From positions 186,001 through 250,000 of the forward strand of contig NC_027863.1 of NCBI RefSeq assembly GCF_000187245.1: a stretch of 64,000 bases of DNA, written 5' to 3'. The notes beneath the pieces were generated by a model. That model searched no databases. It had not been told where the DNA came from and saw only the letters and a program-made list of their open reading frames with translations. The first letter of the stretch is position 1; each line of letters starts with the position of its first letter. Shown here one piece after another: positions 54,574 through 63,125 of the stretch. This stretch comes from Ogataea parapolymorpha DL-1. Taxonomy: Eukaryota; Ascomycota; Pichiomycetes; Pichiales; Pichiaceae. The translations under genes were made by a program, and so were the position numbers.

Positions 54574-57101
54574 TTATGTCTCTTTGGAAGCTTGTTGAGC
54601 GTATTTTTCAGAATCTCCTTGGTCTTGAACAGGTTGGTGATACGGATTCGCTCGTTGTTAAGATGCGCATTGTCGCTGGCCTGTCCCGTGGGCAGGTGCA
54701 CGGCCTCGCAGCCAAACGTTTTTTCCAAGAACCTGATCGACGGGATCGAGCCGCCCTCTCTGATAAGCAGTGGCTCGACCCCCCACTCCTGCTCGATGTT
54801 CTTGAGCAGGATCTTGTTGGCCGCGTTGTTGACGTCGGCAAGCCATGGCTCGGCCTCGTGGATCACACGCACGGTAAGATGGTTTTCCGTGTGCAAGAGC
54901 GCAAACTTCTCCTCCAAATAACTGATCAACGAGCTCTTGATCTGCTGCAGATCTTGGTCCGGCACTATGCGGATAGACAGCGACGCAGACGCCGTTTGCG
55001 GGATCACAGTCGAGTTGTTGGGTCCAGACACGCTCACGTTGTGGATCGTGAGCGACGGCAACCGCCACTTGGCCATGAGCTCGTCGCTGCGCAGCTTGCT
55101 AATCTTGCTGGTGATTTTCTCATACGACTCAAGCTCGTGCTGGGTCACCTTCCTGACCGGTGTGTAGAAGTCTGGCAGATTCACCTTGCCGTCATCGGCG
55201 TTGAGTTTGGAGAGCAGGTTGATCAGGTCGATCGTCGGCTCGCGCGAAATGCCGCCGTCCACGCCAGAGTGTCTGTCTGGCTTGTCGGAACGCACCTCCA
55301 CGGTGGCAGAGATGACCCCACGTAACCCATAGTTGAGACAGGGCACCGTGTCGTCGAGCCAGTACGAGTTGCTCAGGAACACCCAATCAATCTCGCCAAA
55401 CAGCGACCGGTTCTCCTGTACCACTGCCTGGAACCCAAACGAGCCGGACTCCTCCTCACCCTCCAGCAATATCACCACGTCTGCCTCCAGCTCCTTTTTC
55501 TGGTACAGCTCTGCCACAGCGTACATCGCGGCAAGCAGCGGGCCCTTATTGTCGCTGACGCCCCGCGCGTACAGGTAGCCGTTCTGAGCAGTCAGATGAA
55601 ACGGCTCCGTGCTCCATGAGTCGGTACTGCTCACGTCAATCACGTCATAATGGCCGTACCACAGAATTCGGACAGGTTTTTTGGTTGGCCGGTTGGCCTT
55701 GAAGACCGCATACACCACCGGATTGGCGTTTGGCACTGGCAAAAGCGACACGTGAGATGCTCCAAGGTTGCGCAACAGCGTGCGCAGGAAATTTGCGCAC
55801 CGCCGCGACTGGTCAATGTACAGCGCCGGCAGCTTCGACACGGTTCTGTACTCGACGAGCTTTGCCAGCACCTCGAGCATGCGGTCTGTCGATGTCAGAT
55901 CGACAGGATGCTGTTCAGCCTCGGCCTTGTCCAGCACAGAGATGTCCCATAGTGCCACCGAGTGGTCTGTGCCAGCTGTAATGAGATACGGGTCGTTTTT
56001 CAACTTCACCACTTTGACGGCGTGGCAGCAGCCGTTGTGGTCAATCCAATTCGAGCGGATCTCGCCGCGCGACTTCCACTTGGTCACCCCCGCGTTAGTG
56101 CCTTTGAAAAGACAGTCTCCGTACACCGCCAGCGACACAATGTCCCCCTCCTCGCTCTCGTAAGACTTGATCTGTTGCAACGTGGACAAATCCCACACGT
56201 TGACGTGGCCGTGCGCGAGTCCGCAGTACAGATACGTGCTGCCCTTGTTGCGCGCAAACGAAAGCACCGACTCGTGGTTTTCCAGCGACCACAACAGCTC
56301 AATTCCCGATTTCAGGCCCCAGATGTTCACCACGCCGTCGCCGCCGCCAGTGATGAGAAATTCCGTGTAGTCGCCGTGCTCCGCGATTCCGTCCTGAAGC
56401 GTGAACATCTCCATGCAATATATGTAGCCGTTGTGGGCATAGGGGATGATGTTCTGCGACGGCACCTCGATCAGCGTGCCGAGCCCCTGCTGGTTCGTGG
56501 CGTCGTCTTCTGCGGACGTTGAGCGGCCGGCCGAATCAAAGAACTTGTCGTATCGCCGGAATGGCATCTGGTGCGGGCCTCGTACGTGCGACTCCAGACC
56601 TATCTGGACATACGACAGGGAGGCGTTTTGTGCGCCAAACATGACTGTTTTGCGCGACTCGGACCACGCAATGGAAAAGATATCCCCCACATCGATCAGC
56701 GAGTATACCGTATATGTTCCTTTGAGCTCTCCGCGCGGACTTATGTCCCAAATACGCACAAGCGAGTCTGTTCCGCCGCTAAATAGTCTTGTTTCGCAGT
56801 CGCTCACCAAAAGACAAAGCACAGACCCAGAATTTGCCTCGTACTCCCTAATGCGCTGGAACGTGCGTAGATCGTACACGAGGATGCGTGAATCCTGAGT
56901 TCCGCAGAAAAGTAGGTGGTTTTTCGGCGAACACGCGACACAGACGATGGAGCTGTCGTTACTCCATTTGTGCACGAGCGACGGGTCGCCCGTACCGGAG
57001 GACTCCTCGTACACGGAGACTGAGTCCGGGGTCTGCGATCCGGATCGCCAATTGTTGCTCTGCGAGAGCAACGGCAGCGATCTGTCGTGCGGTGGGAACA
57101 T
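54570..57101 (-). CDS. DUG2: Glutathione-degradation factor Dug2 (WD40 plus M20 domain)
   Basis: Partner of the Dug3 glutamine amidotransferase subunit in the cytosolic (Dug2-Dug3) complex that cleaves the gamma-glutamyl bond of glutathione. It has 843 residues (yeast Dug2 878). The N-terminal 380 residues form a WD40 propeller (repeats such as LLFCGTQDSRILVYDLRTF, RLFSGGTDSLVRIWDI and LITAGTDHSVALWDI). The M20 peptidase half has His-x-Asp in LWYGHYDVIDV (about 484), Asp in RGVSDNKGPL, and Glu-Glu in LLEGEEESGS (about 549). The WD40-M20 combination is diagnostic. Its last bases overlap those of the convergent ThiD gene. Confidence 0.95.
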   Translation of the reverse strand: MFPPHDRSLPLLSQSNNWRSGSQTPDSVSVYEESSGTGDPSLVHKWSNDSSIVCVACSPKNHLLFCGTQDSRILVYDLRTFQRIREYEANSGSVLCLLVSDCETRLFSGGTDSLVRIWDISPRGELKGTYTVYSLIDVGDIFSIAWSESRKTVMFGAQNASLSYVQIGLESHVRGPHQMPFRRYDKFFDSAGRSTSAEDDATNQQGLGTLIEVPSQNIIPYAHNGYIYCMEMFTLQDGIAEHGDYTEFLITGGGDGVVNIWGLKSGIELLWSLENHESVLSFARNKGSTYLYCGLAHGHVNVWDLSTLQQIKSYESEEGDIVSLAVYGDCLFKGTNAGVTKWKSRGEIRSNWIDHNGCCHAVKVVKLKNDPYLITAGTDHSVALWDISVLDKAEAEQHPVDLTSTDRMLEVLAKLVEYRTVSKLPALYIDQSRRCANFLRTLLRNLGASHVSLLPVPNANPVVYAVFKANRPTKKPVRILWYGHYDVIDVSSTDSWSTEPFHLTAQNGYLYARGVSDNKGPLLAAMYAVAELYQKKELEADVVILLEGEEESGSFGFQAVVQENRSLFGEIDWVFLSNSYWLDDTVPCLNYGLRGVISATVEVRSDKPDRHSGVDGGISREPTIDLINLLSKLNADDGKVNLPDFYTPVRKVTQHELESYEKITSKISKLRSDELMAKWRLPSLTIHNVSVSGPNNSTVIPQTASASLSIRIVPDQDLQQIKSSLISYLEEKFALLHTENHLTVRVIHEAEPWLADVNNAANKILLKNIEQEWGVEPLLIREGGSIPSIRFLEKTFGCEAVHLPTGQASDNAHLNNERIRITNLFKTKEILKNTLNKLPKRHN

Positions 57102-57166
57102 GAAATTAATAAAATAAATAATAAAAAAATTAGTTTATATTACATTAGATTAGGGCAAAAAAATAT

Positions 57167-57239
57167 TGCCCCCACTCAGATTTGAACTGAGGATCTCCAC
57201 ATTACTAGTGTGGCGCCTTACCAACTTGGCCATAAGGGC
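57167..57239 (-). tRNA. tRNA-Thr (AGU), intronless
   Basis: 73-nt cloverleaf read on the minus strand. The acceptor GCCCTTA pairs with TGGGGGC with several G-U pairs. The D arm is GCCAAGTTGGTAAGGC, the anticodon stem CCACA/TGTGG with loop CTAGTAA (anticodon AGT), and the T arm CTCAG TTCAAAT CTGAG. Discriminator A73. The body is very close to the yeast tRNA-Thr(AGU). No intron in the anticodon loop. A short T run follows at the 3' side. Confidence 0.97.
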
Positions 57240-57353
57240 TTGAGTTGCGTGGATTCGGTGAATAGGAAACTTACTGTGCACGCACCGTGCTTCACCCCGA
57301 CTACAAGACAGGTGCTCGCGGCCACTCGCGACTACCCACCTCTACGTCATCTA

Positions 57354-58523
57354 TTAAGCACTATCACTCTCAACCTCCTTGTCTCTGTCCTCGGCATGGA
57401 TCCACATCTTCATGAACCGGGTCAGGAAGCCCGCACAAAGCACCTGCTCGCTCTGGTACAGCACCAACGGCACCAGCAGCTGTCCCAGGTACTCGTTCTT
57501 GTCGCCGTACTGTGCCGACACCAGCGACACCCCCAATGCGGCCGTTTTCGCCGCTCCACACAGCATCACGGCCACCGTGTCTGGGCGGTCGTAGTAAAAC
57601 GGAGCCACAGTTTTGTGGAACCAAGCATACGCACCACCCTGTCCCGCAGGCTCGGGCAATTTTTTCAGGAAAATCGGCCGCGACACAGCAAAGCAGATCA
57701 CCGTGTACAGCATGTAGATCCCAACGTTGAAGAAACACACCAGGATGATCGACGCGTGGCTTACTGCCGTGAATGCGTGCTGGTAAAATGCCGTCGAAAA
57801 CGACGAAAACATCACTAGCAAAAGCATAAACGAGCCCACCTTGTTGAACCGGAACGTGGTGAGAAACCATTTGGTCTGCTTCGGGAACAGGTTTTGCACC
57901 ACCTGCCCCACAAACGTCGGCACAAACACGCTGCACCCAATCTGCTGCATCACGTCTCTGTAGACCCGTGTGATAGACGAGCCGTTGGCCGGGTTGCCGA
58001 ATTCCCATGCTCCCCTGAAAAACATCTGGCACAGCGCCGGCGTAATAAAGGCTCCCAGCATATTGCCAATAAACACCTCGCTCAGTGTCAAAAGCTCGTT
58101 TCCGTCGGCCTGCCGCGTCATCACCACGTTCGACGCCACCGTCGTCGGACAGCACGCCGTCACAATTAGCCCCACAAGCAGCCAGTCGTCGATCTGGGGA
58201 TTATGGGCCGCCTTGATTGCACTGCAGAATCCATACATTATCGCCGGTGTGATGAGAAATTGCAGCACCAGGACGACCGTGTGCGCGCGCCAGTTCGCCA
58301 TGTTGGCCATCAGCTGCTTTGTGCCCATGGACAGGCCGGACCCAAGGAAAATGACCGCCACAGCACCGTACCCAATGGTGTACTCTGCGCGGATAAGCCC
58401 TCCGTGGCGGGCGAAATTCGGTGCAAACCGCGCGATCACCACGAAGATCGCCAGCCCAATGTAGAACCAGTACGTCTTCGCAAACCACAGCGCCGCCTTC
58501 TTGGCTTTCTCGACAAAAGCCAT
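57354..58523 (-). CDS. RCH1: Plasma-membrane SBF-like protein Rch1 (SLC10A7 homolog)
   Basis: Member of the bile-acid:sodium symporter-like family; Rch1 negatively regulates cytosolic calcium influx in yeasts. It has 389 residues and about ten hydrophobic helices. Family motifs: YGAVAVIFLGSGLSM, the crossover-like IVTACCPTTVASNVVMTRQADGN with its conserved Glu/Leu-rich follow-up, FVPTFVGQVVQNLFP, and AVMLCGAAKTAALGVSL. The start MAFVEKAKKAALWF is the first ATG; the frame extends 14 codons further to a TTG only. The C-terminal tail is short and acidic. It sits between a tRNA gene and dipeptidyl peptidase III, on the minus strand. Confidence 0.93.
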   Translation of the reverse strand: MAFVEKAKKAALWFAKTYWFYIGLAIFVVIARFAPNFARHGGLIRAEYTIGYGAVAVIFLGSGLSMGTKQLMANMANWRAHTVVLVLQFLITPAIMYGFCSAIKAAHNPQIDDWLLVGLIVTACCPTTVASNVVMTRQADGNELLTLSEVFIGNMLGAFITPALCQMFFRGAWEFGNPANGSSITRVYRDVMQQIGCSVFVPTFVGQVVQNLFPKQTKWFLTTFRFNKVGSFMLLLVMFSSFSTAFYQHAFTAVSHASIILVCFFNVGIYMLYTVICFAVSRPIFLKKLPEPAGQGGAYAWFHKTVAPFYYDRPDTVAVMLCGAAKTAALGVSLVSAQYGDKNEYLGQLLVPLVLYQSEQVLCAGFLTRFMKMWIHAEDRDKEVESDSA

Positions 58524-58600
58524 GGTAGATAATGTCGATAAAAATAAAAAATAAAAAATGCCCAAAAAAGAAATTAGATACTAATTCCGCTGGTCCTGGA

Positions 58601-60724
58601 TTATGTATCTCTGTGAATAAATGACTCAATCATGCCGATCTCAGACTCGGCGTATTCTTCCACGTCGACGTCATCCCCGCGCAACACAGTGTTGCCCTGC
58701 ACAAGCTGCTTCCTAGGCAGCTTCTTGGCAACCACAACGTCTCTGAACTTGAGCAGCTCCGGGCCCGGGGTGGTGTGCTCGACGAAAAATTTCGTCCCGT
58801 TCACAGCATCGCCAGAACACTTGTAAATGTGCAGTTTCTTGAGGAACGCATCGATTGCACGTTGTCCAACCGTCTCGATCTTGGCCCTATCCACCTTGAT
58901 GACCAGGTCGTCGTAGTCCGGCCGCGTGTACTCCAGCGAGACTAGTCCCTCGCCGGCGTCCAAGTACGTCTTGAGGATCGCAAACCGCGCCTGACAGTGC
59001 GGCTGGCCCCATTTCTTGTTTTCTGGGTCGTAATACTCCAACGCCAGCAGTCCAGCACGACACATCGTCAGATACGACACAAATAGCACCTCGTCCTGCT
59101 CCTTTGGCTCTTTGAAGCCAAACACCGACAACAGCGCTCTGTTGGTGAACAGACTCATGGCCACGGACTCTGCACGGCACTCCTCAAACGCACCCGACAC
59201 AGAGCCGAACAGCGACCCCCACGTCTCGCCCTTTTTGTAGTAGGTCGACACGGGTTTGCCGTCAAGTCCTAGCGGCGGATTTTTCACGTCAAAGTTAAAC
59301 TCGCCGTCGTCGGTCTCCATCAGCAACTTCCCTGTGCCGTGGCCTAGCAGCTCGTGAATTCCCACTTGCACCTCAAACGCCTCGGCACGATATTTCTCGT
59401 ACAATTGCTGTGTCTGCTCATCCACAAACGTGACCGGCTCCTTGCCAGACTTGGCACTTAGAACGTTGCCCAACGACACGTTCTTGAACCCGAGATTGAT
59501 CCGAACCTTGTCGTAGTTGGGCAGGTTAATGCCTGCGGGCACGCCGCTCGTTGTCATTGACAGCACCTCGAGCGACGTGAAGTCAGGCGGCGTGAACACG
59601 TCCTTTTCGTAGTCTTTGCTCCACGGCAGCTCCGCAATGAAATCACGGGCCTTGCGCACAAGCTCGCCAAACTTGGCCGTCCTGTCCTTGTTGACCATCG
59701 CCACCAGACACTCCCACTCGCCGCGGACGTTGGCCGGCTCTCTGTACGTCTCGATGAAACCGATGTTGGTCTCCACCGCAGGACCCATATCCTTGACCCA
59801 ATGCACCTGTGACTGGTAGTGGGCGTTCATAGAGCCTGTCTGGAACGACTCGATGTAGTTTTCGAGCATTTTAAGTTGTGTCTCGTTGGCAACGTACTTC
59901 TTGGCCTCGACAAGGTTCTCGACGATCTTGGCGAACTCGGCCGAGTGGTCGCCGAATTCAAACTCAAGGGAAGCTTGTTTGCCGTCTATCTCGAACTTGA
60001 TTGTGTCCGGATAGTAGCCCGTCGAGTTTGAGATGTTGGCCGACGCGACGTGCACGCGGAACAGCGTGTCGTCCACCTTCTCGAGTCTGGTGTTTTCTGG
60101 CATGATTCCGTGTGCGGCAAGCGCAGAGTTGACAGCCTCGACTTCTGCCTTCGTCAAAGTGTTCAAGTAGTAACCCGTGACGTGGCCTTCGGCAGGCCAA
60201 CCCAACAATACCCGTTTGGAGTCCAGGGCATACATGTCGTCCTTGACCTGCTCAAACAGCTGCAAACACACCTCGTCGTTGACGAGCTCGACCAGCGTCT
60301 CGAAGTCGCCCTTGGACAGCCGCGGGATGAACTTCACGTCGCCGAACGACTTGTAGTTGCCCAAGTTGCCCAAAAACTGGGAGGCGTACTCCAAGTACCA
60401 TTTGACGATCTCCTTGCCCAGATGCTTTTCCAGGTTAGAGTAGTCTGCCTTGACGGCAGCATGGGTGGCCAGGATCAAGTCATAGATCTGCTCCGACTCG
60501 GGCGAAACAGAGCGCAAAATGACCCTTGTTCCCCAATGGCCCGCCTTGGCCATATAGTGGGCATACAGCTTCTCGTTGCGGGACAGCTGTTGGAAGTAGG
60601 TTTTGGCCGAGAGCCGGGCAATTGGGGCGCCGGTGTCGGCGTAGTACGCGGAAGCACTCAGGGTTGACATTTTAGGAGTGGCAAAAATCGGGAGTGATTT
60701 TGCTCTAAAGAAATATCTGAGCAT
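58601..60724 (-). CDS. Dipeptidyl peptidase III (M49)
   Basis: Zinc exopeptidase that releases dipeptides from oligopeptides in the cytosol (S. cerevisiae YOL057W). It has 707 residues. The M49 zinc motif HELLGHGTGK is near 458 and the second motif EECRAE near 514, both intact. Other family segments: NISNSTGYYPDTIKFE, PNYDKVRINLGFKNVSLGNVL and GQPHCQARFAIL. The first 18 residues, MLRYFFRAKSLPIFATPK, are basic/hydrophobic without acids, so a mitochondrial form from this ATG plus a cytosolic form from the next ATG (60670, MSTLSASAYY) is plausible. It is divergent from DAD4 with only 40 bp between the start codons. Confidence 0.95.
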   Translation of the reverse strand: MLRYFFRAKSLPIFATPKMSTLSASAYYADTGAPIARLSAKTYFQQLSRNEKLYAHYMAKAGHWGTRVILRSVSPESEQIYDLILATHAAVKADYSNLEKHLGKEIVKWYLEYASQFLGNLGNYKSFGDVKFIPRLSKGDFETLVELVNDEVCLQLFEQVKDDMYALDSKRVLLGWPAEGHVTGYYLNTLTKAEVEAVNSALAAHGIMPENTRLEKVDDTLFRVHVASANISNSTGYYPDTIKFEIDGKQASLEFEFGDHSAEFAKIVENLVEAKKYVANETQLKMLENYIESFQTGSMNAHYQSQVHWVKDMGPAVETNIGFIETYREPANVRGEWECLVAMVNKDRTAKFGELVRKARDFIAELPWSKDYEKDVFTPPDFTSLEVLSMTTSGVPAGINLPNYDKVRINLGFKNVSLGNVLSAKSGKEPVTFVDEQTQQLYEKYRAEAFEVQVGIHELLGHGTGKLLMETDDGEFNFDVKNPPLGLDGKPVSTYYKKGETWGSLFGSVSGAFEECRAESVAMSLFTNRALLSVFGFKEPKEQDEVLFVSYLTMCRAGLLALEYYDPENKKWGQPHCQARFAILKTYLDAGEGLVSLEYTRPDYDDLVIKVDRAKIETVGQRAIDAFLKKLHIYKCSGDAVNGTKFFVEHTTPGPELLKFRDVVVAKKLPRKQLVQGNTVLRGDDVDVEEYAESEIGMIESFIHRDT

Positions 60725-60764
60725 AAATTATAAAGTACGCGAAATAAATAAAAAAAAAACAACC

Positions 60765-61029
60765 ATGGCCGACAAGATGGAGAACCCTGAGGAAAAGATC
60801 CAGGAGGGGCTTTTCGACCGCATTATCAACAATCTGGTAAGTACGCACAGGAAAGAGCTAACTTCAGACACAACTGAACGTTAACGTGGGCAAGATCAAC
60901 GCGCAGCTCGTGGAGATCGAGAAACAGAACGAGAAGACCGTGCTTGTGAGTGAGCTGTGGGAGAACTATCGCAAAAATGCGGAATTTCATCTGGCCAAGA
61001 CGGGGGAGCTCGAAGGACCAATAGAATAG
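60765..61029 (+). CDS. DAD4: DASH/Dam1 complex subunit Dad4, spliced
   Basis: Small helical subunit of the outer-kinetochore DASH ring that couples chromosomes to microtubules. Exons 60765-60836 and 60868-61029 join to 77 residues: MADKMENPEEKIQEGLFDRI then IINNLTQLNVNVGKINAQLV. Yeast Dad4 starts with MENP, so the ATG at 60777 may be the real start; the conserved helix and the C-terminal part (WENYRKNAEFHLAKTG) fit the family's 72 residues. The 31-nt intron breaks between conserved Leu and Thr. Such a gene is easily missed by ORF calling. The upstream spacer to the divergent peptidase gene is 40 bp. Confidence 0.9.
60837..60867 (+). other. DAD4: Intron of DAD4 (31 nt)
   Basis: GTAAGT donor, GCTAAC branch point, CAG acceptor 5 nt after the branch motif. 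The reading frame resumes as LTQLNVNVGK. Retention ends at a TAA after 15 further codons. Confidence 0.9.
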
Positions 61030-61148
61030 CAAGCCATACACCCCCACCCTCGCTTACCTGTCGCTATAGCTGGACTATATTTTCAACGTGTTATATTCGA
61101 TCGACACTATATCAACGTACTATTATCGCTATATCGCTCCCTCCACGC

Positions 61149-61394
<246 letters not shown>

Positions 61395-61401
61395 TCACCT
61401 T

Positions 61402-63120
61402 ATGTCCAAAGACGTGTTTGCGGATTTGCTGAAAAATTCCGCCAAATCCAGGCCTGCCGCCAACAGGACGCCGCTAGCCCAGCAGAAGCCGCCGCCTGCA
61501 CCGCCTGCGCCGGCTCAGACCGCCCTCGACGTGGATTTGCTCGACCAGCTGTCCTCCCGCGCAAGCCCCAGCAGCACGCCCCAGCAGCAGTCTTCTGACG
61601 ACTTTGAAAAGCTGTTTGACGTCTTCAAGGCGCCGGCCAGCGAGCCACAGCCGGCCGCTGCCGACTCGTCCACCCCGGCACCCGAACCGAGCGGCACACC
61701 TCCTGAATCGCGCCCTCCGCCACCGACAACCTACGCCCAGCTCGTGGATATGGGCTTTTCCGAGCAGCAGGCCGCAGACGCCGTCCGCAACACAGACACT
61801 TTCGACGCGGCGATTGCGTATCTTCTCGACGCCGCGCACCAGCACAGCCAGCCGGCCCGTCACAACACGGCAGCGCCAGAGGACCTGGGCGCCCTGGTGA
61901 ATGATCTGTCCGCAGAGCTCATGTCCAAGGCGTCGTTCTTGCTTAATACGGGCAGAAGGAAACTGAAACAGGGCATTGAGATGTACCGGCAGCACGAGCG
62001 CAGGAATGAACCGGCATGGATGCGTAACCAGGCCAAGTATAAAAACGAGGGCTTTTCAGAGGAGGAGGAGATCGAGAGGGTGAGAAAACTCGAGGAGGAG
62101 TGGAGACAGCGTGGCCGCAAAGGAGAAAATCGGGAAGAGAGCAAGCCGTCGAGCAAAGAGTCAAGCAAAGAGTTGACACCGTCCTCGAGTGGCTCTCCGG
62201 CGGCGGCGCCTGCTCCGCTGCTCGATTTCGGCGACGAGCCGGCTGCCACCTCTGGCAGCCAAGAGTCCACCACTCCACCCGTCCCGCCCCACTTCCAGAC
62301 CCTCAGACAGCAGGGCAGCGACTACTTCGCCAAGGGCGACTTTACAAGCGCGCTCGAGACATACCAGCGGGCGCTCGCACAGCTGCCCGAAAACCATCTC
62401 TGCCGCATCATTGCATACTCCAACCTGGCAATTGTGTACTCGCGCCTGGGAGATGCGAAGAAACAGCTGGAGTCCGCGGAGAACGGCGTGGCACAGGCCG
62501 CTCGTGCCGCGAGCGACACAAAAATAGACGACAAGCCGGTGAAAAGCTATTGGATTAAACTGGTGGCTAAAAAGGCAGAGGCTCTGGAGCATCTTGAGCG
62601 GTTCAAAGAGGCGCTCGAGGCCTACAACCTGCTGATTGAGAATGGCGGGTTCTCCAAACCCGTCATGGACGGCAAACGAAGATGTTTGAACGTGCTGCAA
62701 CCGCAGAAACCGGCCAAAAAACCGGCCAAAAACCCGTCATCCGCGACAACACCCTCTGCGACCGTCTCGCGCGTCAAGGAACACCATCGCAAACAGGAGT
62801 CGCTCGAGGATGAGAAGTTCGCGCTCCACGACAAGGTCGAACAGCAGCTGCAGAGCTGGAAGGCTGGCAAGGAGGACAACCTGCGCGCGCTGCTTGCATC
62901 CTTGCACCAGATCCTGTGGCCGGAGCTGGGCTGGAAAACCGTCGGGCTGACAGACCTCGTGCTAGATAAAAAGGTCAAGCTGGTGTATATGAAGGCCGTT
63001 GCCAAGACGCATCCGGACAAGATTGCGAGCGAGACGTCGACGGAGCGCAAGCTGATCGCGAACGGCGTTTTCATCACCCTTAACCAGGCCTGGGACAGGT
63101 TTAAGGAGCAGAATAAATAG
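61402..63120 (+). CDS. SWA2: Auxilin-like clathrin uncoating factor Swa2
   Basis: Cofactor that brings Hsp70 to clathrin coats for vesicle uncoating; in yeast also needed for ER inheritance. The protein has 572 residues (yeast 668). Order of parts: Pro/Ala/Ser-rich N-terminus with acidic DDFEKLFDVF-like clathrin/adaptor-binding segments, UBA domain at about 108-145 (TYAQLVDMGFSEQQAADAV), charged linker, TPR region at about 295-430 (SDYFAKGDFTSALETYQRAL, AYSNLAIVYSRLGD), linker, and a C-terminal J domain with HPD in VAKTHPDKI near 540. UBA-TPR-J order is specific to Swa2. GC is locally high. Its stop is 5 bp from that of TFB1. Confidence 0.94.
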   Translation: MSKDVFADLLKNSAKSRPAANRTPLAQQKPPPAPPAPAQTALDVDLLDQLSSRASPSSTPQQQSSDDFEKLFDVFKAPASEPQPAAADSSTPAPEPSGTPPESRPPPPTTYAQLVDMGFSEQQAADAVRNTDTFDAAIAYLLDAAHQHSQPARHNTAAPEDLGALVNDLSAELMSKASFLLNTGRRKLKQGIEMYRQHERRNEPAWMRNQAKYKNEGFSEEEEIERVRKLEEEWRQRGRKGENREESKPSSKESSKELTPSSSGSPAAAPAPLLDFGDEPAATSGSQESTTPPVPPHFQTLRQQGSDYFAKGDFTSALETYQRALAQLPENHLCRIIAYSNLAIVYSRLGDAKKQLESAENGVAQAARAASDTKIDDKPVKSYWIKLVAKKAEALEHLERFKEALEAYNLLIENGGFSKPVMDGKRRCLNVLQPQKPAKKPAKNPSSATTPSATVSRVKEHHRKQESLEDEKFALHDKVEQQLQSWKAGKEDNLRALLASLHQILWPELGWKTVGLTDLVLDKKVKLVYMKAVAKTHPDKIASETSTERKLIANGVFITLNQAWDRFKEQNK

Positions 63121-63125
63121 AGTAT

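Noticed and set aside
54567..55325. 252-codon frame opposite DUG2
   Set aside because: Arg/Leu/Val-rich antisense shadow of a clear M20 domain.
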